Of a stretch of DNA of 64,000 nt, positions 18,126 through 26,686 are shown piece after piece (position 1 is the first letter of the stretch; every line of letters starts with the position of its first letter). The notes under the pieces are model-generated. The model was not told the origin of the DNA. It worked only from the letters and a program-made list of their open reading frames with translations, and made no database searches. This DNA comes from Sulfitobacter alexandrii (GTDB lineage Bacteria > Pseudomonadota > Alphaproteobacteria > Rhodobacterales > Rhodobacteraceae), in contig NZ_CP018076.1 of the NCBI RefSeq assembly GCF_001886735.1, forward strand, positions 2,790,001-2,854,000. Direction: 5' to 3'. The translations under genes and the position numbers were made by a program.

Positions 18126-18731
18126 TTACCACATCGTCTTGGCGGCCCGTGGGCCCCAAGCGTCGTCGTAGGGCGCGCCGCCCTCGGCTCCGCTTGTCAT
18201 TTCCGCCAGGATATCGCCCGCGCTGGGAAGCCCGGCGCTGTCGTCGGCACCCGCCCATGTGCCCGCACGCATCAGGGCGCGGGCGCACTGGATGTAGACT
18301 TCGGCGATCGTCACCACGATCACCGTGGCGGGCTGGCGGCCCCCCTTGGCGAAGCGCGCGCGCAGGTCGGCGTCGTCGGTCAGGATGGCGGTGCCGTTCA
18401 CCCGCACCACGTTGTTCGACCCCGGCACGAGAAACATCAGCGACACGCGGCCATCCACCACGATGTTGCGCAGCGAATCCAGCCGGTTGTTGCCGCGCCA
18501 GTCCGGCAGGGCCAGCGTCCGCTGGTCCAGTTCCAGCACGACCGGGCCCTCGTCGCCGCGCGGGCTGCCGTCGGTGCCGTCGGGGCCGACGGTGGACAGG
18601 ATGCACAGCTTCGACGCCATGATCCAGTCGCGGTAGAGCGGCGTCAGCCGGTCGGCCACCTTGCGCAGCGCGGGCGCGCCGGGCGTGCCGTACAGCGCCT
18701 CGAGCGCGGCGATGTCGTCAATCCTGCGCAT
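18126..18731 (-). CDS. pyridoxamine 5'-phosphate oxidase-family FMN-binding protein (MSMEG_1061-like)
   Basis: A 201-residue split-barrel flavin protein. ASKLCILSTVGPDGTDGSPRGDEGP, then LPDWRGNNRLDSLRNI and VSLMFLVPGSNNVVRVNG are characteristic of the MSMEG_1061 subgroup of PPOX proteins. Substrate unknown; related proteins are FMN- or F420-dependent reductases. It overlaps the end of plsC by 14 bases and is the last gene of the ftsE-ftsX-plsC run. Confidence 0.8.
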   Translation of the reverse strand: MRRIDDIAALEALYGTPGAPALRKVADRLTPLYRDWIMASKLCILSTVGPDGTDGSPRGDEGPVVLELDQRTLALPDWRGNNRLDSLRNIVVDGRVSLMFLVPGSNNVVRVNGTAILTDDADLRARFAKGGRQPATVIVVTIAEVYIQCARALMRAGTWAGADDSAGLPSAGDILAEMTSGAEGGAPYDDAWGPRAAKTMW

Positions 18732-19443
18732 GCCAGCCCGCCTCCTGCAGGAGCGCGTCCGAGCGGCGCTCCACGACCTCTTCCAGCCGTTGCATGAATT
18801 CGGCCCGGCTCAGCCCCGGCGGGATCGGGTCGAGGAATTCGACCACCGCGACGCCGGGACGGCGGTACAGCCCCCGGCGCGGCCAGAAATAGCCCGCGTT
18901 GGTCGCCGCCGGCACACAGGTCTGCTGCAACTGCTCGTAAAGCGCGGCGCTGCCCACCTTGTAAGGGATGCGTTTGCCGGGGGGCACGCGGGTACCTTGC
19001 GAATAGATCACGATCTGGCCGGGCTCGATCTTGCCCGCCTCCACGTCCGCCAGCATCTTGGCGATGGCCTTGCCCCGCTTGCCCCTGTCCACGGCGATCA
19101 TCTGCATGCGCTTGGTGTACTGGCCGATCACCGGGGTCCAGAGGATCTCGCGCTTCATGATGAACTTGGCGCGCGGCAGCGCGTGGAAGATCATGATGAT
19201 GTCGAGGAACGACTGGTGCTTGGCCGCGATCAGCACCTCGTCGGTGGGCACCTCGCCCCGGACCTCGCAGCGCAGGCCGATCAGCCAACGCGCCGACCAC
19301 ATGCACCACGCGGCGTAGGTCTTGCAGGCGGTATAGGCGCCCCGCTTGGAAAACATCGCCCAAGGGGCAAAGGCCAGACCGATCACGGGCATCGCGACCG
19401 TGACCTGGACGATGTAGACGAGTGAGCGGATCCATTGCAGCAT
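18718..19443 (-). CDS. plsC: 1-acyl-sn-glycerol-3-phosphate acyltransferase
   Basis: A 241-residue inner-membrane acyltransferase that makes phosphatidic acid from lysophosphatidic acid. There is a hydrophobic N-terminus, the catalytic HQSFLD (HX4D), and YSQGTRVPPG in place of the usual EGTR block, followed by IPYKVG and VPAATNAGYFW. The Glu of EGTR is Gln here, a common alphaproteobacterial variant. The ATG at 19443 overlaps the ftsX stop by one base (TGATG). Confidence 0.9.
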   Translation of the reverse strand: MLQWIRSLVYIVQVTVAMPVIGLAFAPWAMFSKRGAYTACKTYAAWCMWSARWLIGLRCEVRGEVPTDEVLIAAKHQSFLDIIMIFHALPRAKFIMKREILWTPVIGQYTKRMQMIAVDRGKRGKAIAKMLADVEAGKIEPGQIVIYSQGTRVPPGKRIPYKVGSAALYEQLQQTCVPAATNAGYFWPRRGLYRRPGVAVVEFLDPIPPGLSRAEFMQRLEEVVERRSDALLQEAGWHAQD

Positions 19444-20348
19444 CAGGACAATCCCCCCAGGGTGCGCCGCGCCGCCGCCCGGGTCGCCACGAAGGCCACG
19501 GCGCCGGCCAGCGGCGGGATCAGGAAAGGCAGCAGCCAGTGCAGTCCCCGAAAGCCCAGCCCGGTCAGGAAACCGCCGGTTTCCGAGGCGGCGGGCAACA
19601 GCAGGACGGCGACCAGCCCCACCACGGTCCCGACCGCCGCGCCTGACAGGGCGCGCAGCGTGAACCGGCGGACAAAGGCCTGCGCGATGTAGTCGTCGGT
19701 GGCCCCCACGAGGCGCAGCACCGCGATGACCTGCGCATTGGCGGCCAGCGCCGCCTGGGCGGCCAGCGTGATCATGGCGGCGACGGCGGCGGCGATGAGC
19801 CCGATGGAGACCCAGCCGATCAGCCGCAGCCGCGTGGCCGCGCGCACCAGCGGTTCGCGCCAGCGTCCGTGGTCGTCCAGAACGGCGCCCGGCACCTCGG
19901 CGGCGAGCCGCAGCCGCAGGCCGGCGGCATCCATGCCGCCGCTGTCCTCGATCACCTCGATCAGGCGCGGCACCGGCAGCGCATCGAGCGCGAGGTCCGG
20001 GCCGAACCACGGCGCCAGCAGCGCCTGCTGCTCGGCATCCGTGAGCGCGCGGGCGGTTTCGACCCCCTTGGTGGTCTCGAGGATGCGCAGCGCCGCATCG
20101 GTCTGGGCGGCACGCTGGTCGAGCGGCGCGACGATGCGCACGGTGGCCGTCCGCGCCAGTTCCGATCCCCAGCGGTCCGCCAGCCGCCCCGCGGCAAGCG
20201 ACAGCGCGAGGGCGAAGACGGCGAGAAAGGCCATCGCCCCCGCGGCAAAAAGGGTCAGTTGCGCGGTAAAGCCAGAGGGCGGGACCACGCGGTCCGCCTG
20301 CCGGTCACCGGAGGCAAGGGCGCGCAGGTTCGGACGGCCCAACTTCAC
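19443..20348 (-). CDS. ftsX: cell division protein FtsX
   Basis: A 301-residue membrane protein with one N-terminal TM (about residues 28-50), a periplasmic domain (REPLVRAATRLRL at its end), and three C-terminal TMs with the FtsX-type RLVGATDDYIAQAFVRRF. With FtsE it forms the ABC-like complex that controls septal peptidoglycan hydrolases. It starts with GTG at 20348, where GTGA overlaps the ftsE stop by four bases; the frame stays open upstream but only inside ftsE. Confidence 0.9.
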   Translation of the reverse strand: MKLGRPNLRALASGDRQADRVVPPSGFTAQLTLFAAGAMAFLAVFALALSLAAGRLADRWGSELARTATVRIVAPLDQRAAQTDAALRILETTKGVETARALTDAEQQALLAPWFGPDLALDALPVPRLIEVIEDSGGMDAAGLRLRLAAEVPGAVLDDHGRWREPLVRAATRLRLIGWVSIGLIAAAVAAMITLAAQAALAANAQVIAVLRLVGATDDYIAQAFVRRFTLRALSGAAVGTVVGLVAVLLLPAASETGGFLTGLGFRGLHWLLPFLIPPLAGAVAFVATRAAARRTLGGLS

Positions 20349-21022
20349 AGGTCCGCTCCCGCCAGCTGGATCCGCCGGTTGGCGATGCGCAGGACACGGG
20401 CCTGAACATGCGCCTTGGTGGCCCGGATCAGGCCAAGGTCGTGGGTGGCGATCAGCACGGTCTTGCCCATCCTGTTCAGCTCGATCAGCAGGCGAAGCAG
20501 GCGCTGCGACATGTCCCAGTCGATGTTGCCGGTGGGTTCGTCCGCCAGCACCACGTCCGGCGACATGATGACCGCGCGGGCGAGCGCGGCACGCTGGCGT
20601 TCCCCGCCCGACAGTTCGGGAGGCAGGGCATCCGCCCGGTTCGTCAGCCCGACCCAGGACATCAGTTCCGCCAGATCCTCGCTGGCCGCGGCGGCGCTGC
20701 GACCCGACACGATCAGCGGCAGCCTGACGTTCTCCAACACGTCCAGATGGTCGAGAAACTGCACGTCCTGATGCACCACGCCCACCCGGCGCCGCACCAT
20801 GGCGATGTCGTCGCGCCCCATGCCACGCACGTCGTTTCCGAAAAGATGCACGTGCCCCGCAGTGGGCATCAGCGCCCCGTAGCACAGCTTCATCAGCGTG
20901 GTCTTGCCCGCGCCGGAGGGCCCGGTCAGGAAATGGAAGGAACCGGGCGCCAGCTTCAGCGTGATGTCAGACAGCAATTCGCCCCCGCCGTAGCTGTAGG
21001 CCACATTTTCCAGCTCGATCAC
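20345..21022 (-). CDS. ftsE: cell division ATP-binding protein FtsE
   Basis: A 225-residue ABC ATPase: Walker A GPSGAGKTTL (about residues 36-45), Q-loop VVHQDVQFLDHLDV, signature LSGGERQRAALARA, and Walker B DVVLADEPTGNID. It pairs with FtsX at the division site. Divergent from the zinc-ribbon gene at 21196, with a 173-base shared upstream region. Confidence 0.95.
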   Translation of the reverse strand: MIELENVAYSYGGGELLSDITLKLAPGSFHFLTGPSGAGKTTLMKLCYGALMPTAGHVHLFGNDVRGMGRDDIAMVRRRVGVVHQDVQFLDHLDVLENVRLPLIVSGRSAAAASEDLAELMSWVGLTNRADALPPELSGGERQRAALARAVIMSPDVVLADEPTGNIDWDMSQRLLRLLIELNRMGKTVLIATHDLGLIRATKAHVQARVLRIANRRIQLAGADL

Positions 21023-21195
21023 GCCTGTACCCCGGATTTCGTTGACCTGTTGTGCCTTAGCACCGCAGGGGATTCAATGCACCACATCCGGACTTCCCGT
21101 CGAGATAGCACTTTTCCTGCGCAAATCTTGCACTATGCTGGCCCGAAATGGTTAACGGCCCGCAAAAGGGGCCAGCGAGAGCAGCGGGAACATCA

Positions 21196-22016
21196 ATGCG
21201 GCTGACCTGTCCGAACTGCGATGCACAGTACGAAGTGCCCGACGAAGTCATTCCGGACGCCGGACGTGATGTGCAGTGTTCCAATTGCGGTCAGACATGG
21301 TTCCAGCACCATCCCGATCATGCACCGACCGAAGAGGCGGAGGACGACGCGGCGGTGCCGCCGCCCGAGGCACCCGCCCCCGACGAGGAAACCGCCCCCC
21401 GCCACCGCCGTCCCGCCCGGCACCGGAACCCGCGCGGCGGCAGCTCGACCCCGCTGTCGCGGACATCCTGCGGCAGGAAGCAGAAGCCGAGCACGAGGCG
21501 CGCAAGCGCCGGCAGGAGCAGGCTCAGCCGCTCGAAAGCCAGCCCGATCTCGGGCTCGACGTGGCCCCCGAGGACGACCGGGAGCGTCGCGCCCTCGAGG
21601 CGCGTCGCCGCATGGCACGGATGCGCGGCGAACCCGAACCGCTGACCGAGGCGGAGGCGCGCGCCGCCGCCGTGACCTCGCGCCGGGAACTCCTGCCCGA
21701 CATCGAGGAAATCAATTCGACCCTGCGCAGCGATGACGACCGCAGCGGTCCGCAGATCGCGCAGAGAGAAGACGACCTGCCCGTGGCGGCGCGTGGCGCC
21801 GGGTTCGGGCGCGGCTTCATGCTGGTGATCGTGCTCGCGGCCCTGCTGGCCTGTCTCTATGTCTTTGCCCCCCAGATCGCCCGCGCGGTGCCGCAGGTCG
21901 ATCCGTACCTCAGCAGCTACGTCGGTGCGGTCGACCAGCTTCGGCTCTGGCTCGATGGCCAGATACAGGATCTCCTGATCTGGCTGGATACGCTGGCGGA
22001 TCAATCCTCCGCTTGA
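21196..22016 (+). pseudogene. zinc-ribbon (MJ0042-type) single-pass membrane protein, apparently frameshifted
   Basis: The N-terminal frame starts MRLTCPNCDAQYEVPDEVIP and has CSNCGQTWF, giving the two CxxC pairs of the MJ0042 zinc ribbon; it runs in phase to 21399. The natural continuation (PPPSRPAPEPARRQLDPAVADIL, RRELLPDIEEINSTLRSD, then a TM segment FMLVIVLAALLACLYVFAPQI) is in the -1 frame, from 21399 to 22016. The switch falls in a run of six C at 21395-21400; seven C would restore one frame of about 273 residues. This could be a sequencing error, a real deletion, or slippage. Without the shift the first frame ends at 21645 in unrelated sequence. It lies divergent to ftsE. Confidence 0.75.
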
Positions 22017-22070
22017 GCGCAGCCGGACCTTCAATCTTAATCGACACAGGCGTGCCGCCGGCCGGGACGC

Positions 22071-24686
22071 TCAGAAGCGGTCCAGCAGGCGGTTGAGATA
22101 ATCCCGCTCCGCCTCGGGCCGCTCGGTCTCGCCCGACCGGCGGCGGATCTCGTCCAGCAGGCGGCGGGCCTCGTCGCGGGCATCCGGACCCTCGCCGATG
22201 CGGCCGCCTTCCGACAGGCCCCCTTCGGCACTTTCCCCCTCGCGGCCCAGCGGGTCGCGGTTGGCGCGGCCGCCCTGTTCGGTGTTGCCCTGACCGGGTT
22301 GCTGCTGGCGCTCCTGCTGGGCCATCGCCTCGCCCAGCGACCGCATCCCCTCGCGCAGGGCCTCCATCGCCTGCGACTGGTTGTCGATCGCCTCGGCCAG
22401 GTCATTGTTGCGCAGCGCGTCCTCGGCGTTGTCCATCGCCTCGCCGGCCCGGTCCAACGCGTCACGGGCGGCGCGGCCCTCGGGCGTGCCCTGCCCCGGC
22501 AGGTTCTGCTGCTGGCGGCGCAGCTCATCGCGCAGGGCCTGCTGGCGTTGCGCCAGACCTTCCTGCTGGCCCTGCCCCGGCTGGGCCTGATCGCCCGGCT
22601 GACCGTTCTGACCCTGCTGCTGCTGATCCTGACCTTGGCCCTGTCCGTTCTGGCCCTCGTGGCTTTCGCCCCGGCCCTGACCGCCATTGCGGCCCTCGTT
22701 GCCCTGGCTCTCGCCCGCCTGTGCGCCCGGATTGAACTGCTCCTGCAGATCGCGGAAGGCCTGATCGCTCAGGCCCTGCTGTTCGCGCAAGGTCTCCGAC
22801 AGGCCTTCCATCGCCTGCTCTCCCGGAGATTGACCGCCCTGACCCTGCTGGCCTTCGGTCACGCGCATGTTCTCCATCATCTCCTGAAGCTGGCGCAGCG
22901 CCTCCTCGGCCTCGGCCATGCGCCCCTGCTCCATCAGTTCCTGAATGCGGTCCATCATGCGCTGCAGGTCGTCCTGCGTCATCTGCATGGTCTCGCCCTG
23001 CTGGCCCTGTTGCTGCTGGTCGCCGTTCTGTTCGTTCTGCTGGGCCTGCTGGCGCTGCAACTGCTGCAGGTATTCCTCGGTCGCGCGCCGCAACTCGTCC
23101 ATCAGTTCCGCGATTTCTTCTTTGCTGGCGCCGTTCTTGATCGCCTCGTTCAGCCGGTCCTGCGCGCGGCGCATCCGCTCCAGCGCGTCGGCCAGCACCC
23201 CTTCCTCCAGCTCGATCGCCAGATTCCACATGTCCTCCGCCAGGTCCTCCTGCACGTCGTCGCTCAGGCCGTAGCGGGCGTGGATTTCAAGCCGGTCGAT
23301 CACGTCGCGCAGCCGCAACGCCGTCACTTCGGAGCGGAAGATCTCGTCGGGCCGGTACGCCACCGCCCGCAGCACCTGCGCCATGCGCGGCGCATTCGCC
23401 TTTGACCACAGCAGATCGCGCCGCATCTCGATCACCGCCGCGGCGGCGGGATCGAAAAACCGGCGGCCGGGCAGGATCATCTGGCTGGGGGCGGTCTGGC
23501 CGATCTGTTCGGCGGAATCGAGCACGCTGAGGCTGATCTCGATGGGCAGGTTGGCCCAGGGATGCTTGGAGAAATCCTCGATCAGGTTTTCCTCGAAGTC
23601 GGCCCTGTCGCCCGAGATCGGGGTCGGCAGCGGCACCACGACTTCGGGCCTCGGGTCGGGGTCCACCTTCAGGCCATAGCGCCGGTCGACCGAGGCGAGG
23701 TCCAGCGTGATGCGCGCCTCGCCCGCCTCGACGCCGTAGTCGTCCCGCGCGGCGAACGGCAGGCGCATCTCGCCCAGCGCCGACACCTCTGGATCGCCCA
23801 GCCGCTCCACCTCGGGCGCGGTATCGGGCAGCATGGTGACGTTCCACGCACGCCCCCCCGGCCCGTCAATGGCGATGTCGCCGTCCTGAACCACCGCGAA
23901 ATCCTGCGCCGGGTCCGATGCCGCGGGCACGTCCGCGGTGCGGCCCGACACCGTTTCGGCCAGCGTCAGCGCGCCGACGTCGCCGTAGAACCGTAGGGTG
24001 ATCAAAGTGCCGGCAGGAAGGCTCAGGGGGCCACCGTCAAGATCGTTGAGGTAGAGCGTCGGCTTGCCGGTATAGCGCGGCGGTTCCGCCCAGCCTTCCC
24101 AGACCGGGCCCTGCGCCAGCGCGCCGCCGCCCGGCGCCATGTCGGCGACGGACGCGACCCGCAGCACCGATCCGAACAGCAGCGCCATCCCGAAGGCCAG
24201 CACGGCCACGAACCGCAGGGCATAGGGATCGCGCCGGGCCACGCGCAGGTCGGCGGGAACCGGGCGGGCCGACGCCGCGCGTTCGGCCATGCGCGCCTTG
24301 TGCGCCTGCCAGACGGCCATGGACGCCACGTCGTTCTGGCCGATCACCGCATCGTCCAGCAGCGCCTGTATCGGTCGCCCCGGCAAGCTGCGGTCGAGCC
24401 GCGCCATCGCCGGGCCCCGGGGGGGCAGCCGGAACCGGCGCAGCGCGTAGCCGAGGGCAACCAGCCACGCGAGACCCGCCGCCACGGCAACGCCCCAGAC
24501 GACTTCGACGCTCACCATGTCCTGAAGGCCCATCATCAGGGCGGCCAGCACCAGCAAGGTGACCGTCATCAGCGGCCAGAGAGCCTGGACCAGCCCCTCG
24601 GCCAGCATCCCCGCCCATGTCAGCCGCAACGGCCAGCGCAGCGCGGACAGCGCGTCTTTGCGGTCGGCTTCTGGGGATGTGCTCAT
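22071..24686 (-). CDS. TIGR02302 / DUF4175 family membrane protein
   Basis: An 871-residue protein with two N-terminal TMs (about residues 30-75), a third near residue 160-180, a long periplasmic-type region, and a C-terminal half dominated by Gln-, Gly- and Met-rich helices (residues about 520-820). This matches the alphaproteobacterial family TIGR02302, whose function is unknown. A coiled-coil or disordered rod is likely for the Q-rich part. It lies 36 bases downstream of lysA on the same strand. Its last residues, DYLNRLLDRF, resemble the conserved family end. Confidence 0.88.
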   Translation of the reverse strand: MSTSPEADRKDALSALRWPLRLTWAGMLAEGLVQALWPLMTVTLLVLAALMMGLQDMVSVEVVWGVAVAAGLAWLVALGYALRRFRLPPRGPAMARLDRSLPGRPIQALLDDAVIGQNDVASMAVWQAHKARMAERAASARPVPADLRVARRDPYALRFVAVLAFGMALLFGSVLRVASVADMAPGGGALAQGPVWEGWAEPPRYTGKPTLYLNDLDGGPLSLPAGTLITLRFYGDVGALTLAETVSGRTADVPAASDPAQDFAVVQDGDIAIDGPGGRAWNVTMLPDTAPEVERLGDPEVSALGEMRLPFAARDDYGVEAGEARITLDLASVDRRYGLKVDPDPRPEVVVPLPTPISGDRADFEENLIEDFSKHPWANLPIEISLSVLDSAEQIGQTAPSQMILPGRRFFDPAAAAVIEMRRDLLWSKANAPRMAQVLRAVAYRPDEIFRSEVTALRLRDVIDRLEIHARYGLSDDVQEDLAEDMWNLAIELEEGVLADALERMRRAQDRLNEAIKNGASKEEIAELMDELRRATEEYLQQLQRQQAQQNEQNGDQQQQGQQGETMQMTQDDLQRMMDRIQELMEQGRMAEAEEALRQLQEMMENMRVTEGQQGQGGQSPGEQAMEGLSETLREQQGLSDQAFRDLQEQFNPGAQAGESQGNEGRNGGQGRGESHEGQNGQGQGQDQQQQGQNGQPGDQAQPGQGQQEGLAQRQQALRDELRRQQQNLPGQGTPEGRAARDALDRAGEAMDNAEDALRNNDLAEAIDNQSQAMEALREGMRSLGEAMAQQERQQQPGQGNTEQGGRANRDPLGREGESAEGGLSEGGRIGEGPDARDEARRLLDEIRRRSGETERPEAERDYLNRLLDRF

Positions 24687-24722
24687 AAGATCTGCCTCCG
24701 GCCCGGCCGGAGGCGGATCACC

Positions 24723-25988
24723 TCACAACCATTCGGGGATGGTATCGCGATTTATCAGTTCGTCAAAGGTCGGGCGTCGGCGGATAACCGCGAATTGATC
24801 CCCCTTGACCAGAATTTCCGGGATAAGGGGTCGCGAATTGTACTCGCTGCTCATTACCGCGCCATATGCGCCCGCCGAACGGAAGGCGACAAGGTCACCG
24901 GCGGCCAGCGGCGGCATCATGCGCTGCTTGGCAAAGGTGTCACCGGATTCGCAGACCGGTCCCACGATGTCGATCGGGGCGCGGTCGATGCCCGCCGCGG
25001 GCTCCGTCACCGGCACGATGTCGTGGTAGGCATCGTACATCGCGGGCCGGATCAGATCGTTCATCGCCCCGTCCAGAATGAGGAAATCGCGCCCTTCGCC
25101 CGACTTGACGTAGATCACCGCGCTGACCATCAGGCCCGCGTTGCCGGCGATCAGCCGCCCCGGTTCGATCTCGATCTCGCAACCGAGATGCCCAAGGGTC
25201 CGCTTGATCAGCGCGCCGTAGTCCGACGGCAGGGGCGGATCGGCATTGGTCCGTTCGTACGGGATGCCAAGCCCCCCGCCGAGGTCCAGCCGGCGGATGT
25301 CGTGGCCGTCGGCGCGCAGGGTTTCGGTCAGTTCCGCCACCTTGCGATAGGCCGCCTCGAACGGCGCGAGGTCGGTCAGCTGCGAGCCGATGTGCACGTC
25401 GATGCCCACGATCTCGAGCCCCGGCATGTCGGCGGCCATGCGATAGACCTCGCGGGCGCGGGCGATCGGAATCCCGAACTTGTTCTCGGACTTGCCGGTG
25501 GCGATCTTGGCGTGGGTCTTGGCATCCACGTCCGGGTTGACCCGGATCGTGATCGGCGCCGTCACGCCTAGGGCCCGCGCGCTGGCGTTCAGCACTGCCA
25601 GCTCGGGCTCCGATTCCACGTTGAATTGCCGGATGCCGCCTTGCAGCGCGGTGCGGATTTCCTCTTCGGTCTTGCCGACGCCGGAGAACACGATGCGGTC
25701 CCCCGGCACCCCCGCCGCCCTGGCCCTGCGGTACTCGCCGCCGGAGACGACATCCATGCCCGCCCCCGCCTGCGCCAGCGTGCGCAGCACCGCCTGGTTC
25801 GAATTGGCCTTCATCGCGTAGCAGACGAGGTGGTCCATGCCCTCCAGCGCCTCGTCGAACAGGTGGAAATGGCGCAGCAGCGTCGCGGTGGAGTAGACGT
25901 AGAACGGCGTGCCCACCTCCGCCGCGATGTCGGCCACGGCGACGTCCTCGGCGTAGAGCGCGCCGTCACGGTAGAGAAAATGGTCCAT
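24723..25988 (-). CDS. lysA: diaminopimelate decarboxylase
   Basis: A 421-residue fold-III PLP enzyme that makes L-lysine from meso-diaminopimelate. Visible: PLP lysine in CYAMKANSN (about residue 56), HIGSQL, the phosphate-binding DLGGGLGIPY, EPGR, and active-site GPVCESGDTF with the catalytic Cys. The ATG at 25988 gives the usual start MDHFLYRDG; the frame stays open upstream only through the DUF2834 gene. Part of an argH-to-lysA run. Confidence 0.96.
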   Translation of the reverse strand: MDHFLYRDGALYAEDVAVADIAAEVGTPFYVYSTATLLRHFHLFDEALEGMDHLVCYAMKANSNQAVLRTLAQAGAGMDVVSGGEYRRARAAGVPGDRIVFSGVGKTEEEIRTALQGGIRQFNVESEPELAVLNASARALGVTAPITIRVNPDVDAKTHAKIATGKSENKFGIPIARAREVYRMAADMPGLEIVGIDVHIGSQLTDLAPFEAAYRKVAELTETLRADGHDIRRLDLGGGLGIPYERTNADPPLPSDYGALIKRTLGHLGCEIEIEPGRLIAGNAGLMVSAVIYVKSGEGRDFLILDGAMNDLIRPAMYDAYHDIVPVTEPAAGIDRAPIDIVGPVCESGDTFAKQRMMPPLAAGDLVAFRSAGAYGAVMSSEYNSRPLIPEILVKGDQFAVIRRRPTFDELINRDTIPEWL

Positions 25989-26020
25989 AGGTATCCGAAC
26001 CCCAAATTGCCGGACGCGCC

Positions 26021-26338
26021 CTAGCGGACGGGCGCCGTCCTCAGGAACAGGTAGAGCGGCAGCCCGCAGGACACGCCGATGCAGAAGGTGGCCGGGATCG
26101 CGAGCAGGCCGAGCCAGTTGCGCCGCACCGCGACCTCGGCGAGGATCCAGACGGTGAGCGTGACCGCGGCGATGGTCAGATCCCACACGAGACCGCTGGA
26201 TGCCGCGTTGGCGTGCCAGGCATCCACCATCGCCATCAGGTCCCAGCCATTCGCCCGGAACCACGTGACGAAATAGTACATCGGGTGGACCGCGCCCCAG
26301 ATGGCGAGCGCGAGGTAGGTGATCCGCAAGGCCGTCAT
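26021..26338 (-). CDS. DUF2834 family membrane protein
   Basis: A 105-residue protein with about three hydrophobic segments. The N-terminus LRITYLALAIWGAVHPMYYFVTWFR and later GLVWDLTIAAVTLTVWILAE match DUF2834, of unknown function. The start at 26338 lies one base after the stop of the 56-residue lipoprotein gene; a longer reading to 26371 would overlap that gene. Between argH and lysA in one operon. Confidence 0.82.
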   Translation of the reverse strand: MTALRITYLALAIWGAVHPMYYFVTWFRANGWDLMAMVDAWHANAASSGLVWDLTIAAVTLTVWILAEVAVRRNWLGLLAIPATFCIGVSCGLPLYLFLRTAPVR

Positions 26339-26339
26339 G

Positions 26340-26510
26340 TCAGAAACTCTTTCGCACGCCGATGTTCGCATAGCCCGAGATGCTGACGCCGGGGGTCAGC
26401 GTGGTGGGCTGCTGGCGCGTGTCGCCGCGCCATGCCGGGTCTTCCTGCGGGTCGACCGGGCCACAGGCCCCAAGCCCCACGAGAACGCAGATCAGCGCGG
26501 CGGCCCTCAC
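26340..26510 (-). CDS. very small lipoprotein (56 residues) between argH and lysA
   Basis: Starts with GTG at 26510, which overlaps the stop of the preceding small gene (GTGA). The product begins [16 protein letters not shown], a signal with lipobox LGAC, followed by a Pro/Asp/Gln-rich mature part ending in SISGYANIGVRKSF. The C-terminus resembles that of its neighbour (both have a S-x-G-x-x-x-x-x-GIRK/GVRK pattern), so the two may be an old duplication. Function unknown. Confidence 0.65.
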   Translation of the reverse strand: MRAAALICVLVGLGACGPVDPQEDPAWRGDTRQQPTTLTPGVSISGYANIGVRKSF

Positions 26511-26686
26511 AGCCCCAGCCCGAGCGAGGCGGCGAAAGACCCCTTGCGGATGCCGACGCTGGTGCCGCCGTACATGCCGCTGGTCGACAACGTGACGGTC
26601 GAATTCATCGTGGGCTGGACGGGCTCTCCGTCCGCGCCGCAGGCTACCAGTGTCACGGCCCCCAGCAGGGCCAGAATGATCCTCAT
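26507..26686 (-). CDS. very small lipoprotein (59 residues) directly after argH
   Basis: The ATG at 26686 overlaps the argH stop (ATGA) and the stop overlaps the next gene's GTG. The product starts [20 protein letters not shown], a lipoprotein signal with lipobox LVAC, and ends [15 protein letters not shown]. The position between argH and lysA is where several proteobacteria carry a small lipoprotein (LptM/YifL), but the CGLKGPLY-type motif is absent, so identity is not claimed. Confidence 0.7.
   Translation of the reverse strand: MRIILALLGAVTLVACGADGEPVQPTMNSTVTLSTSGMYGGTSVGIRKGSFAASLGLGL

Noticed and set aside
26507..26686. Assignment of the 59-residue lipoprotein as LptM
   Set aside because: Position fits but the conserved motif after the lipidated Cys is missing, so only a generic lipoprotein call is made.
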